This document shows positions 45,551 through 55,020 of a stretch of DNA of 64,000 bases, one piece after another (position 1 is the first letter of the stretch; each line of letters begins with the position of its first letter). The position numbers and the translations under genes are program-made. Source of the stretch: Candidatus Binatia bacterium (GTDB lineage: Bacteria > Desulfobacterota > Binatia > UBA12015); the NCBI GenBank assembly GCA_029248525.1, contig JAQWJE010000049.1, positions 485,836 through 549,835 on the forward strand, read 5' to 3'. Under the pieces are notes generated by a model. It was not told the DNA's origin, made no database searches, and saw only the letters and a program-made list of their open reading frames with translations.

Positions 45551-46207
45551 ATGATGAGAAATACGAGAAAGAAGAAATTTTCGGGGGCTTTTCTGGCATT
45601 GATCGCCAGCGGTTTGTTGGCAGCGTCCTGTGGCGGGGGGGGCGATGGCGACAATGGCCTGGTCCTGAATGCGACGGGCATCTGGCGTGGTCCCGAGTCG
45701 ATCTCCGGGTCGACGATCACCTGTGTGGAAGTCAGCCTGTCGAACGCGATCGTCGATAATTCCTATACTCTTTACCTTGACCAGCTCAGGTTCTTCCCCG
45801 ATCGCAATCGGTCAATGGGTGATCCTTGTGGTGCTTATCTGGGGGTAGAGAACAATCTGACCGAACTGGCGATGAACCTCCGTACCATCGATATTCGCTA
45901 CGAAGCACCGGGATCATCCGTGCAAATTCCCTCCCATCAGATCGTCACCGGTTTTCAGGTTCCGGCGGCATCTTCGACTCTGCCGGGACCGAGCGGCCAG
46001 CCGAATCTCGTCTACGTGGAAATGGTCGGACAGTTTGTACCGGCGACGATCATGGATTTTCTTCGCGAGAACGAATCAGTCCTGCCGGCCCTACCCTACC
46101 AGTTGAATGTTTATACGACCGCGAATGGCCGGTCGGAGGTGGGCAAGCAGTATCGCTCCAATGAAGTGGGCTATACGTTCACCGTTGATCAGTTGGTTCC
46201 GGGGTGA
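45551..46207 (+). CDS. Lipoprotein of unknown function
   Basis: This 218-residue protein starts at ATG 45551 after GCAGGAG. A basic N-terminus (MRNTRKKKF), a hydrophobic stretch and the lipobox LAASC are followed by a Gly/Asp linker (GGGGDGDNG), the usual outer-membrane lipoprotein arrangement. The mature domain looks beta-rich, with TGIWRGPESISGSTITC, VSLSNAIVDNSYTLYLDQL and LVYVEMVGQFVPATIM. Two cysteines (about residues 58 and 93) could pair. No family is recognised. It lies 68 bp downstream of pilQ on the same strand and may be read with it. Confidence 0.72.
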   Translation: MMRNTRKKKFSGAFLALIASGLLAASCGGGGDGDNGLVLNATGIWRGPESISGSTITCVEVSLSNAIVDNSYTLYLDQLRFFPDRNRSMGDPCGAYLGVENNLTELAMNLRTIDIRYEAPGSSVQIPSHQIVTGFQVPAASSTLPGPSGQPNLVYVEMVGQFVPATIMDFLRENESVLPALPYQLNVYTTANGRSEVGKQYRSNEVGYTFTVDQLVPG

Positions 46208-46219
46208 TCGCCGCGCAGT

Positions 46220-47728
46220 TCAGCGCCTGAGATTAGGGTCGCGCTGGGTAACGCGCGCCCGCACTGTATAGACGCTGTCTCCCGAGAGGACGGCGGCCCG
46301 CCCCAGCAGTCGTCCGTTCTCCCAGTTCGAGAGTCCCAATTCGGGCTGGTTCAGAGCGTATTGCCCATCGACCCAACGGGTGAACCCGTTGCCCACAAAT
46401 GGCGCGTTGATGCTTTGGAAGAATCGAGCATGCTCGGCGGGTTCTTCGCTGATCAGGCTGGCGACGAATTGTGGACTATGGCGATTGAAAAGCTCGATCG
46501 CGTGCGGCAATCCGGAGACTATCTTGAGAGTGACTTCCGGTGTTTCTTCCCATTCCCACTCGTGTCCTATAGATGCTTCCGGCAAGGCCTCGATTTGAGA
46601 CTCGGTTTGATCGCCTGTGGCCCGTCGCACGGAAATTTTTCTGGTGAGCATCTCGGCGGGGAGCCATTTTTCATCGCCGGCGACCACGTGCAATTTGAAG
46701 GATTGGTCTCGGGCGCTTCCAGCCCGTTCCAAAGCTTCGAGAAAGCACGGGAGCAGATCGGGGATGCAGTTTTCGGGAATGCAGCAAACATTCAGGGTGT
46801 TGCAGACCTTTCGATCAAGGGATGCCTCGATCGCGGCCGCGAAGGAGGTCGGGGTCGCTGTCTTGCTGCCGACAATCCAGGCGCCACCCGTGCCGTGCAG
46901 ACTTGCAGGCACACCTGCCTGTCGGGCCAGAGATCCCAGAGTCGCCACAGCAGGCCCGGAGCCTCGGGCGACCGCGAGAGAGACATCACGGTTCGAGAAC
47001 AAGGCCCAACCCGCAGCATGCGCTGCACTTTCGATCAGTACGACGGCTCCTTCGGGCAGACCGCTGGCCAGCAGGGCGGGCGACAACGCCTCCGACATCA
47101 GGCATTGTGCGGTTTGCAGTGCATCACTGCCGATGCGGAAGACGACCGTGTTCCCGCTGCGCAAAACACCGGTGGCATCGGCGAGAACGTTCGGGCGGCC
47201 CTCGAAAACAAACCCGACGACGCCGAGCTCGGCGCCCACGAGGTCCACATTCCATCCTTCATGCTCGATCGTCTCCAGGATGGTGCCCCGACGGCTCGTG
47301 GCGTGGCACCATCCTCGGAGTCCCTCGATCATGCCCTGTCGAAGTTTGTCATCGGCGATAAGCCGAGTCGTTGAGCGACCACGTTGTTGCGCACGCTCGA
47401 GATCCCGCGCATTGACTTTCAGGACGCGCTCCCAGACGGCGGGGTCCTCGAGACGGTTGGCGAACTCCTCAAAGAACGCGGTAATCCGTTCATCGGTGAT
47501 CGTGCCCATTTGCGCGAAAGCGTTTCTCGCGCGCTGCACCGCATTGTCAGCGATCGCTCTTTCGGCCTGCGGCAGGTGCAGGACTTCACCGCTCGATTCG
47601 ACCACCAGGATCGAGTCTCCCGGTTGGAAGGCGGCGGCAAGTTCCTCGGAGATGGTTGCAAATCGATCGCCACCGACGAGGAGACGCTCGCCGGCGGTCA
47701 CCTTTTCCAGTTGCTGCAGTTCAGCCAT
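46220..47728 (-). CDS. Glutamate-5-semialdehyde dehydrogenase (ProA)-like protein with N-terminal extension
   Basis: This 502-residue ALDH-superfamily protein belongs to the ProA branch: GVVGFVFEGRPNVLADATG, LRSGNTVVFRIGSDAL and the catalytic-cysteine motif DRKVCNTLNV (Cys309). HSPQFVASLISEEPAEHARF and NAPFVGNGFTRWVDGQYAL also fit ProA. It is about 85 residues longer than E. coli ProA (417), mainly because of a 60-residue N-terminal extension (AGERLLVGGDRFATISEEL, DSILVVESSGEVLHLP) of unknown function. No glutamate 5-kinase is nearby. It is either the housekeeping ProA or a paralogue acting on another acyl-phosphate. The gene is convergent with the lipoprotein gene. Confidence 0.82.
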   Translation of the reverse strand: MAELQQLEKVTAGERLLVGGDRFATISEELAAAFQPGDSILVVESSGEVLHLPQAERAIADNAVQRARNAFAQMGTITDERITAFFEEFANRLEDPAVWERVLKVNARDLERAQQRGRSTTRLIADDKLRQGMIEGLRGWCHATSRRGTILETIEHEGWNVDLVGAELGVVGFVFEGRPNVLADATGVLRSGNTVVFRIGSDALQTAQCLMSEALSPALLASGLPEGAVVLIESAAHAAGWALFSNRDVSLAVARGSGPAVATLGSLARQAGVPASLHGTGGAWIVGSKTATPTSFAAAIEASLDRKVCNTLNVCCIPENCIPDLLPCFLEALERAGSARDQSFKLHVVAGDEKWLPAEMLTRKISVRRATGDQTESQIEALPEASIGHEWEWEETPEVTLKIVSGLPHAIELFNRHSPQFVASLISEEPAEHARFFQSINAPFVGNGFTRWVDGQYALNQPELGLSNWENGRLLGRAAVLSGDSVYTVRARVTQRDPNLRR

Positions 47729-47810
47729 GTGCCAGCTTCGTGATGGTGGTGGCCCGCGTCAAGCGCTCCGGGGGCTGGCGCGCCGGCTTTCTCATGCTTA
47801 GAACCCCTTC

Positions 47811-48656
47811 ATGGCTGCATTGGAAGTGGTTTCAAGTGAGCAAATGGCCGGTGGAGAACAGCAATACCTTCGCCATCTTTCTGACGAGACGGGCACACAG
47901 ATGACTTTTTCGGCATTTCTGCCCCCGCAGGTGAAAGACGGCCCCGTGCCGGTTCTTTTCTGGCTTTCGGGCCTGACCTGCACCGCCGAGAATTTCACGG
48001 TGAAAGCGGAAGCTCAGCAATATGCCGCCGAACACGGGCTTCTCGTGGTGGCTCCGGATACGAGCCCGCGGGAGGCGGGGATCGCGGGTGAGGAGGATTC
48101 CTGGGACCTCGGCACGGGCGCCAGTTTCTATCTCGATGCCACCGAAATGCCATGGATCATGAACTATCGGATGTATTCCTATCTAATGGACGAGCTTCCT
48201 CGGTTGGTTGGGGAGGAATTGCCTGCGGATATGGGTCGGCAAGGGATTGCCGGTCATTCGATGGGCGGCCACGGAGCTCTGATGTGCGCTCTGCGAAATC
48301 CGGGCAGGTTTCGGTCCGTTTCCGCTTTTGCGCCCATCTGTGCGCCCAGCGAGGTGCCCTGGGGACAGAAGGCGTTTACGGCCTACCTTGGCGACGATCG
48401 TGCGGCATGGGCCGAGTGGGATAGCTGCGAGTTGATCGCGAATGCGAAGGAAAGACTTCCTCTGTTGATCGATCAGGGGGACGCCGACGAGTATCTGGAT
48501 GAACAATTGAAGCCGGAGCTTCTCGAGGCAGCATGTGCCGCAGCGGGGCATCCGCTGGAACTGCGGCGCCACCCGGGGCACGGTCATGGATACGATTTCA
48601 TCAAGACCTTGATCGGGGATCATATCCGGCACCATGCGGAGGCGCTGCGGGCCTGA
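47811..48656 (+). CDS. fghA: S-formylglutathione hydrolase
   Basis: This 281-residue esterase-D family serine hydrolase releases formate from S-formylglutathione in formaldehyde detoxification. VPVLFWLSGLTCTAENF, GAGASFYLDATE-like DLGTGASFYLDATEMPW and MDELPRLV are family blocks. The nucleophile elbow GIAGHSMGGHGALM, Asp in IDQGDADEYL and His in PGHGHGYDF give an intact triad. Length is normal. No glutathione-dependent formaldehyde dehydrogenase gene is adjacent. The start at 47811 lies 82 bp from the divergent ProA-like gene. Confidence 0.95.
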   Translation: MAALEVVSSEQMAGGEQQYLRHLSDETGTQMTFSAFLPPQVKDGPVPVLFWLSGLTCTAENFTVKAEAQQYAAEHGLLVVAPDTSPREAGIAGEEDSWDLGTGASFYLDATEMPWIMNYRMYSYLMDELPRLVGEELPADMGRQGIAGHSMGGHGALMCALRNPGRFRSVSAFAPICAPSEVPWGQKAFTAYLGDDRAAWAEWDSCELIANAKERLPLLIDQGDADEYLDEQLKPELLEAACAAAGHPLELRRHPGHGHGYDFIKTLIGDHIRHHAEALRA

Positions 48657-48790
48657 GCTATTGGATGCGGGTTCGCTAGACGCAAAACGGATCGAATAAG
48701 TTCGTGCCACAGGCGTCCGAGATCGAGTCCGCCGGGGCATGGCTGTTCCTCCGTCGACAGCTCGGGCAAACCTCGATAGGAGATAGTTTG

Positions 48791-49516
48791 ATGGTCAAAA
48801 GCAGTTTTCGACACCTTTCCGGCTGGCTGATGGGCGCATTCCTTTTTGCGGGATGCGGGACCGCGGTCACCAACACCGGGGGTTCGGAACCCTCGATCCA
48901 GACCAGAGGCGAAGCAGTCATTTCCGTCGCACCGGATCGGGCGTTCATCACGCTGGCTATCGAAGCGCGCGACCCTCGTCCCAACGCCGCTCAGACAGCT
49001 GTTGCCAAAGCATCCAGGACCGCGATGCAGGCGCTTGAAGGCGCCCGTCTGGGGGACGATGCCTTGCAGACATTATCGTACTCGTTGCAGGAAGAATACG
49101 ATTGGCAGGATCGGAAACGCACCCTGCGCGGTTATGTGGCGAGAAACACCATCGAGGTCCGGATCGATGAGGTGGCGCGGGTCGGCGAAGTCCTCGGGCT
49201 TGCCGTCAGCACGGGGGTCACCTCGGTGTCGGGCTTGCGTTTCGATACCAGCAAGCGCGCCGACCTCGAGCAGCAGGCCTTGACGCAGGCTGTGGCTCAG
49301 GCGCGTGCCTATGCCACGGCGGCCGCCGCCGGCGCCGGCATTGGCTTGGGTGAGGTTATCGAGATTCAGCAAGAAGGGGGCGGATCACCGGCGCCGCGGA
49401 TTGCGTACTCGCGCTCGATGGCCGCGGAGGCCAAAACCGGCGCCCCACCGATCGAGTCGGGTGATATCGAGATTCGAGCCTCTGCACGGATCCGCGTGGC
49501 GATCAGCGCTGACTGA
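48791..49516 (+). CDS. SIMPL-domain (DUF541) lipoprotein
   Basis: This is a 241-residue lipoprotein with lipobox FLFAGC. The SIMPL/DUF541 domain begins with IQTRGEAVISVAPDRAFITLAIEA and includes LQTLSYSLQEEYDWQDRKRTLRGYVARN, VSTGVTSVSGLRFDTSKR and IEIRASARIRVAIS, the full domain pattern. Such periplasmic or outer-membrane proteins include E. coli YggE, which lowers oxidative stress, and some are signal-pathway accessory proteins. Start 48791 follows ATAGGAG; 29 additional open codons upstream lack a signal and are not used. It lies downstream of fghA, 134 bp away. Confidence 0.87.
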   Translation: MVKSSFRHLSGWLMGAFLFAGCGTAVTNTGGSEPSIQTRGEAVISVAPDRAFITLAIEARDPRPNAAQTAVAKASRTAMQALEGARLGDDALQTLSYSLQEEYDWQDRKRTLRGYVARNTIEVRIDEVARVGEVLGLAVSTGVTSVSGLRFDTSKRADLEQQALTQAVAQARAYATAAAAGAGIGLGEVIEIQQEGGGSPAPRIAYSRSMAAEAKTGAPPIESGDIEIRASARIRVAISAD

Positions 49517-49644
49517 GCGCTCAGGCTGCAAGCTTTGGTTCAGGGTCTGTGTTTGGCGACGATCTTTGGCCCTTGCGCCGGTGACCTCGGTTTTCGGCTT
49601 GGTTCGGTAGCATTGGTCGTAAACCGAGTTTCTGCGGTGGGTTC

Positions 49645-50073
49645 TCAGTTGGCGTTCTCGGGTGTATCCGCGGCCTCAAACAGCGCTCGGTAGCCTGTCA
49701 GCAGCAGAAGGAGAAGGAACGCGAGGGTCAGGAACCCGCCAGCCATGACCACCATCTTGCCGACGACCCTCCAGGTCTCGAGGTATCCGTAAAATACGAA
49801 GTGCCAAAGGACGAGGGTGGTCGCGAGGCACTCGGTCATCGCAGCGATCAGGCCCCCTTTGCGACGCGCCGGATCAAAGCTCGACCAGGCTTGGGTAACC
49901 ACCAGCGCGAAATACGTTGCGCCGAGAAGGCGAATGAAGAACTCGGCCGGAGGGGCGTAGGTCGGAAAGCCGATCAGCTGAAACCCGCTGAGGGGCAGGA
50001 AAAGTAGGGGAAGGCAGAGGAAAAAGAACGAAAAAAGGACCTTGGCTCCGAGAACCTGACGTAAAGTGGGCAT
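49645..50073 (-). CDS. Small membrane protein, four helices, unknown function
   Basis: This 142-residue protein has four hydrophobic segments (about residues 8-33, 44-62, 77-97 and 103-127), with PARRKGG at the central cytosolic loop. The segments FALVVTQAWSSFDPARRKGG and LVLWHFVFYG resemble small uncharacterised integral membrane proteins of proteobacteria. No catalytic or transport motif is visible. It is convergent with the SIMPL gene and divergent from the large protease gene, with 159 bp between the starts. Confidence 0.7.
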   Translation of the reverse strand: MPTLRQVLGAKVLFSFFFLCLPLLFLPLSGFQLIGFPTYAPPAEFFIRLLGATYFALVVTQAWSSFDPARRKGGLIAAMTECLATTLVLWHFVFYGYLETWRVVGKMVVMAGGFLTLAFLLLLLLTGYRALFEAADTPENAN

Positions 50074-50232
50074 GCAAAAGACCTAAAAGGTTCGCTCGGA
50101 AAGTGCAATGGAAATTAGACCGCGATGGGAGGGGGGGCTCCTCGGCCGGGATTGGGGCCAGAATCAGGGATTTTTCCACCTGAAGAAATTCGCTAGGCGG
50201 CACTCCGTAACCATGCTTTGTTGGCGAAATCT

Positions 50233-53200
50233 ATGCGCAATCATACAAAGGTCGGCCGCCCCTTGTCTTCAAACTTTATCCGCTGCCTGTGTGTGGTCGG
50301 CTTTCTGACACTGGCCTTGCCGCCTGTTGCCTCGGCCCAACGTCATCCCGGAGACAATTTGCGACTGCCCTGCGCGGGTCAGCCCAACCAGAAGACGCTC
50401 GATCTCGAGGCCCGGCGGGATTATCGGAGTTGTCGGTATCAAGGGAATCTCGCGCAGCCGGAACTCTCCGCGCGGGGCTTTTTGAAGCACTATGCGGGTG
50501 CCCTCGGAATGGAGGCGAACCTGGCCGATGTCGAGACTGTCGATACGCGCCGCGGCCTTGCCTCTGCCCATACGCGTTTCCGCCAATTGCATCGTGGAAT
50601 CCCGATCTTTGGCGCCCGCCTCTCGGTGCATCAGGGCAAGAATGGGTCGGTGAATGCTTTTCATACCAATTACAAAGTTCGCCCAACGGCAGGTCCGATC
50701 GCCGCACCGATCGTCAAACGCGAAGCGGTCTCCATCGCGGAAGCGGCCGTCGAGATGACCGAGAAACGGTTACCACACAAGAGTCGTCGAGTGTGGTTTC
50801 CGCAGGCGGGGCGAGGGTTGCGCATTGCTCACGAAGTATGGGTCTATGCGGCTGAGCCGCTGGGCGACTTTCTTGTCGTCGTCGATGCGCATACCGGCAA
50901 GATCCTCTTTCAGGAAAACCGACTGGTCTTCGCTTCGGGTGAGGGTTTCGTTTACCGGCCCAATCCCTATCAGACCAGCGGCACGACGACCGAGTCTGAT
51001 AATGGTGACGCGACCAACGCGTTCCTCGATGGCGAGCGCGTCTCTGTCATATTGGAACGCCTCGATGACGGAACCGGACGTCTCAAGGGCGAATTTGTCG
51101 ACGTGACGCACACGGGTGGCAAAGACTGGAACTTCGCCAATGAACCGAGCCGGATCTACAATTACTCGCGCGACGATAAGCGCTTTGAGGAAGTTACGGT
51201 TTACTTCACGGTCGACAAGATTCAGGAGTATATGCACAGTCTGGGTTTTGATGACGATACCCCTCCGGCCAATGGCATCCGGGACTTTCCAAGCCTGGCG
51301 AACGCGCATTGGGATGATGAAGACCAGTCGTTTTACTCCACCGCGGACGACGCGATCCATATGGGTGACGGGGGAGTCGATGACGCCGAGGACACCGACA
51401 TCGTTGCTCACGAATACGGTCATGCCATCCAGCACAACCAGAACGGCTGCTGGGGCGGGGGCGATATGGGCGCTATGGGTGAAGGTTTCGGCGACTATCT
51501 GGCGGGCAGCTTCTACCACGATGTCGGGGATGCGACCTATCAGGCCGCGCACGCGGCTTGTATCGGAGAGTGGGATGGGGCGAGCTACTCCAGCACTTCC
51601 CCTCCATGCTTGCGTCGGATCGATGGCGACAAGAAATACCCCGATGACCTTGTCGGGCAGGTGCATGCTGATGGCGAAATCTGGTCGACTTTTCTCTGGG
51701 GAATGCATCCCGTTCTCGGCGCGGCCGTCCTCGATAAATTGGTTCTCGAACATCATTTCTCCCTGCCCTGTAATGCGACGATGATCGATGCCGCCAATGC
51801 ACTGTTGCAGGCCGACGTCGAGATCAATGGCGGCGCAAATAACGGAGTGATCCGCAGTGCGGCCTGCGAACGCGGTTTTTTCAGCGGTTCGGATTGTGGT
51901 GGTTTGACTCTCGCCTATGGGGGCACGCCCGATCCAGCTGAGAGTGGCGAGGAGCTGGAACTATCGTTGCTCATCGGGAACGAAACTGCCGGCACGGCGG
52001 TCGATGTTCTGGCAACCGCCGAGGTCCCGGCAGGGACAGCTTACGTGGCCGGGTCTGCGTCGAATGGAGGCAGTTTGTCCGGCGGCAGCATCACCTGGCC
52101 GACCTTTGATCTCTCGGCGGCGAGCTCGGCAGGGCGCAGTTTCAGCGTCGACGTACTGGTGCCGGGGGGCGGCGGAGTTCTTTTCGATGATGATATGGAA
52201 GTTGGTCCTGCGCTATGGTCGACGGCGCATGGCGTTGGCACTGCGGATTGGGAGCTGAGCAGCGCAAAACCGTTCGGGGGAGGCGGCTCCAAATCCAAGG
52301 TGCCCACGACCACGGTCCCGGCGACGCCCTGCGTGGGCGGCAAGGCCGGCGTATTTAGTTGTAATCATATTGATCTGGAATATTTTTTCCCGATGAGTGC
52401 CATCGGCGGCGGCGATGGCAATGATGGTTGGGGTTGGACAGATCCCGTGACCATGCAGGAATATGTTCTGATGGGGCGTGCCGGTGGTACCAGCTTTATC
52501 GATATCAGCACGCCTTCTGCACCTGTATATCTCGGGGATTTACCGACGCATACGAGCAACAGCGATTGGCGCGATATCCGGGTTTATCAAGATCATGCCT
52601 TCATCGTCAGTGAGGCATCGAATCACGGATTGCAGGTTTTTGATCTGAAGCAGCTTCGTTCGGTGACAAACCCGCCCGTGCAATTCTCGGAAACCGCACA
52701 TCTAAGTACCTTCGGAAACGCGCATAATATCGCGATCAATGAGGAGACCGGCTTCGCTTATGTCGTTGGTGCGAATATCTGCGCAGGTGGTTTGTATATG
52801 GTCGATCTGCAGGACCCGGCCAACCCGACCGGGGCCGGGTGTTTTGCCGATGATGGCTATACTCACGATGTACAATGCGTGGTGTATAACGGACCGGATA
52901 CGGATTATACCGGACGCGAAATCTGTTTTGCCTACAACGAAGATACGCTCACGATTGTGGATGTGACCGACAAATCGGCTCCGACGCAAATCTCGAGATT
53001 TTCCTATTCGGGCGTCGCGTATTCGCATCAGGGTGGTTTGGCGAAATCGCAGCGTTTTATCTTGTTGGATGACGAACTCGATGAGCAGCAGGCCGGCCAT
53101 AAGACCAAGACCTATATTCTGAACGTCGCGGATCTGGAGAACCCCGCGCTCACGGGTGAGTTTCTGGGCAACAGCAATGCGATTGATCATAACCTCTACG

Positions 53201-55020
53201 TCGAGGGTGATTTTGCCTATTTGGCGAACTACACCTCTGGTCTGAGGATTTTGCGGTTGGGCGATCTGGCGACAATGGATCTTTGCGAAGTAGCCTCGTT
53301 TGACGTCTATCCGGATTCGGATAGCGCGATTTTTTCAGGGGCCTGGAGTAATTATCCTTATTTCAAAAGCGGCATCGTGGCAGTGATGGCGATCGAAGGA
53401 CTTGCTTTGCTGCGCCCCGACCTGGCCAATCCCGGCTGCGTGGGTACAGGGGAAGGTTCCGGACAGTCCTGGTTTGCAACGGCGCCAGATGGGCTCAGCG
53501 ACCAGTACCTGCAAATCAATTCTGTCCTGTCGTTGCCGGTCGGAGCTACTTTGCGTTTCTGGCACGACTATAATTTTGAACAGACTTACGATGGCGGTGT
53601 CGTGGAAGTCTCGATTGATGGCGGACCATGGCTCGATGTTGCCGAGAAGTTCACAGCGAGCGGATATACCCACGAGATTTCGGGGGCCTATCAGAGCGCG
53701 ATCGGCGGCCGGCGGGCATTTTCCGGAGCCAGTAACGGCTACGTTCTTTCGGAATTGGATTTGAGTGATTGGAACGGCCAGTCGGCGCGTATTCGATTCC
53801 GCGCGGTTACGGACACCAGCATGTCGGGTGAGGGTTGGTATATCGACGATGTCTCCGTTTCCAGCGGTGTGATCTTGCAGACGACGGCTGCCGTATCCGC
53901 GCGAGATGAGGCCACAAGAACCGCCGCACTCACGCTTTCCATTGTGGGCGAAGGTGAGGAAGCTGTCTGCGGTGATGGAGAATTGGGCTTTGGCGAGGGC
54001 TGCGATGATGGTGGTGAAAGCGCCACCTGTGATGCGGATTGCACGCTGGCTGCCTGCGGCGACGGCTTGGTCAATGCAACGGCAGGCGAGGCATGCGACG
54101 ATGTTGGTCCGAGCGCGAGCTGTGATGTCGATTGCACATTGGCCGTCTGTGGCGATGGCGTGCTCAATACGCTTTCGGGCGAATCCTGTGATGACGGTAA
54201 CACGGCGAGTTTCGATGGTTGTTCGACCAACTGTACAATCGAAGAACCGCTGACCAAGGCCGCCAGAAAGTGCTTGTCGCAGAGCGCCATCTGGGCGAGC
54301 AAACTCGCGATAGCTCAGTCCAAGGAGAATCAGAGTTGCACCAAGGATCTTTCGCGGGAGAAGATCGACGCTGGGGTGATCGACACCTGCCTATTGCAGG
54401 ATCGACGGCTGAAGATAGCCAAACTGCAAGCTGGACTCGATGCCGTGCAGGCTGCGAAATGCACGGATATCCCGACATTTGGATACCGCGAGGCTGACGA
54501 GTTGGTGGCGGCCGGTGCGGCAGAAGTGGCGCAGGCGATGGCATCGGTGTTTGGACCGGATGCCGGTTCGCTAATTGCAAGTGCTCGTGACTCCGCGACC
54601 AAGGCACGTTCGGTATGTCAGCTGACGACTCAGAAGTTTGCCGACAAGATTTTGCAGATGAATGTGAAGGAGTTTACCAGCTGCGTAAAAAAAGAAACTG
54701 CTGATCGCGAAAATCCAATGGCCGCACAGACGCGGATTTCCGGATGTCTGGGCAACGTGCAGGAAGACGCGCGAGGTCGCGTGGCCGCATCGGTCGACAA
54801 GCTGGAATTGCAGCTGATTAAGAAGTGCAACACGGCAGGCGCCCTTGTCGAGGATTCTCTGGGGGGCAGTTGTGCAACTGCCGGAGACGAAGGCGCGGTG
54901 GCCAGTTGTCTGGCCAAGAAGATGGCCTGTCATAGTTGTCAGATGATGGAGGGGGTTTTCGATCTCGAGATGGTTTGCGACCAGTTTGATGATCAGCAGA
55001 TCAATGCGAGCTGTTCGTGA
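50233..55020 (+). CDS. Large secreted M36-type metalloprotease with inserted choice-of-anchor B domain and DUF4215 repeats
   Basis: This is a 1,595-residue exported protein. A signal peptide (1-35, ending VASA) precedes an FTP-like propeptide (about 90-165; FRQLHRGIPIFGARLSVHQG). The protease domain (about 230-560) has HEYGH (His393, Glu394, His397), third ligand Glu417 in MGEGFGDYL and His478 in VHADGEIWSTFLWGM, the fungalysin (M36) pattern. A jelly-roll domain starts at about 649 (VLFDDDMEVGPALWSTAHG). It is interrupted at about 705-1065 by a choice-of-anchor B-type repeat domain (FIDISTPSAPVYLGDL, VDLQDPANPTGAGCF) and resumes at about 1075 (SGQSWFATAPDG, DGGVVEVSIDGG). DUF4215 repeats (1246-1335) and a helical cysteine-containing tail follow. 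ATG 50233 was chosen over two upstream TTG codons. Confidence 0.88.
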   Translation: MRNHTKVGRPLSSNFIRCLCVVGFLTLALPPVASAQRHPGDNLRLPCAGQPNQKTLDLEARRDYRSCRYQGNLAQPELSARGFLKHYAGALGMEANLADVETVDTRRGLASAHTRFRQLHRGIPIFGARLSVHQGKNGSVNAFHTNYKVRPTAGPIAAPIVKREAVSIAEAAVEMTEKRLPHKSRRVWFPQAGRGLRIAHEVWVYAAEPLGDFLVVVDAHTGKILFQENRLVFASGEGFVYRPNPYQTSGTTTESDNGDATNAFLDGERVSVILERLDDGTGRLKGEFVDVTHTGGKDWNFANEPSRIYNYSRDDKRFEEVTVYFTVDKIQEYMHSLGFDDDTPPANGIRDFPSLANAHWDDEDQSFYSTADDAIHMGDGGVDDAEDTDIVAHEYGHAIQHNQNGCWGGGDMGAMGEGFGDYLAGSFYHDVGDATYQAAHAACIGEWDGASYSSTSPPCLRRIDGDKKYPDDLVGQVHADGEIWSTFLWGMHPVLGAAVLDKLVLEHHFSLPCNATMIDAANALLQADVEINGGANNGVIRSAACERGFFSGSDCGGLTLAYGGTPDPAESGEELELSLLIGNETAGTAVDVLATAEVPAGTAYVAGSASNGGSLSGGSITWPTFDLSAASSAGRSFSVDVLVPGGGGVLFDDDMEVGPALWSTAHGVGTADWELSSAKPFGGGGSKSKVPTTTVPATPCVGGKAGVFSCNHIDLEYFFPMSAIGGGDGNDGWGWTDPVTMQEYVLMGRAGGTSFIDISTPSAPVYLGDLPTHTSNSDWRDIRVYQDHAFIVSEASNHGLQVFDLKQLRSVTNPPVQFSETAHLSTFGNAHNIAINEETGFAYVVGANICAGGLYMVDLQDPANPTGAGCFADDGYTHDVQCVVYNGPDTDYTGREICFAYNEDTLTIVDVTDKSAPTQISRFSYSGVAYSHQGGLAKSQRFILLDDELDEQQAGHKTKTYILNVADLENPALTGEFLGNSNAIDHNLYVEGDFAYLANYTSGLRILRLGDLATMDLCEVASFDVYPDSDSAIFSGAWSNYPYFKSGIVAVMAIEGLALLRPDLANPGCVGTGEGSGQSWFATAPDGLSDQYLQINSVLSLPVGATLRFWHDYNFEQTYDGGVVEVSIDGGPWLDVAEKFTASGYTHEISGAYQSAIGGRRAFSGASNGYVLSELDLSDWNGQSARIRFRAVTDTSMSGEGWYIDDVSVSSGVILQTTAAVSARDEATRTAALTLSIVGEGEEAVCGDGELGFGEGCDDGGESATCDADCTLAACGDGLVNATAGEACDDVGPSASCDVDCTLAVCGDGVLNTLSGESCDDGNTASFDGCSTNCTIEEPLTKAARKCLSQSAIWASKLAIAQSKENQSCTKDLSREKIDAGVIDTCLLQDRRLKIAKLQAGLDAVQAAKCTDIPTFGYREADELVAAGAAEVAQAMASVFGPDAGSLIASARDSATKARSVCQLTTQKFADKILQMNVKEFTSCVKKETADRENPMAAQTRISGCLGNVQEDARGRVAASVDKLELQLIKKCNTAGALVEDSLGGSCATAGDEGAVASCLAKKMACHSCQMMEGVFDLEMVCDQFDDQQINASCS

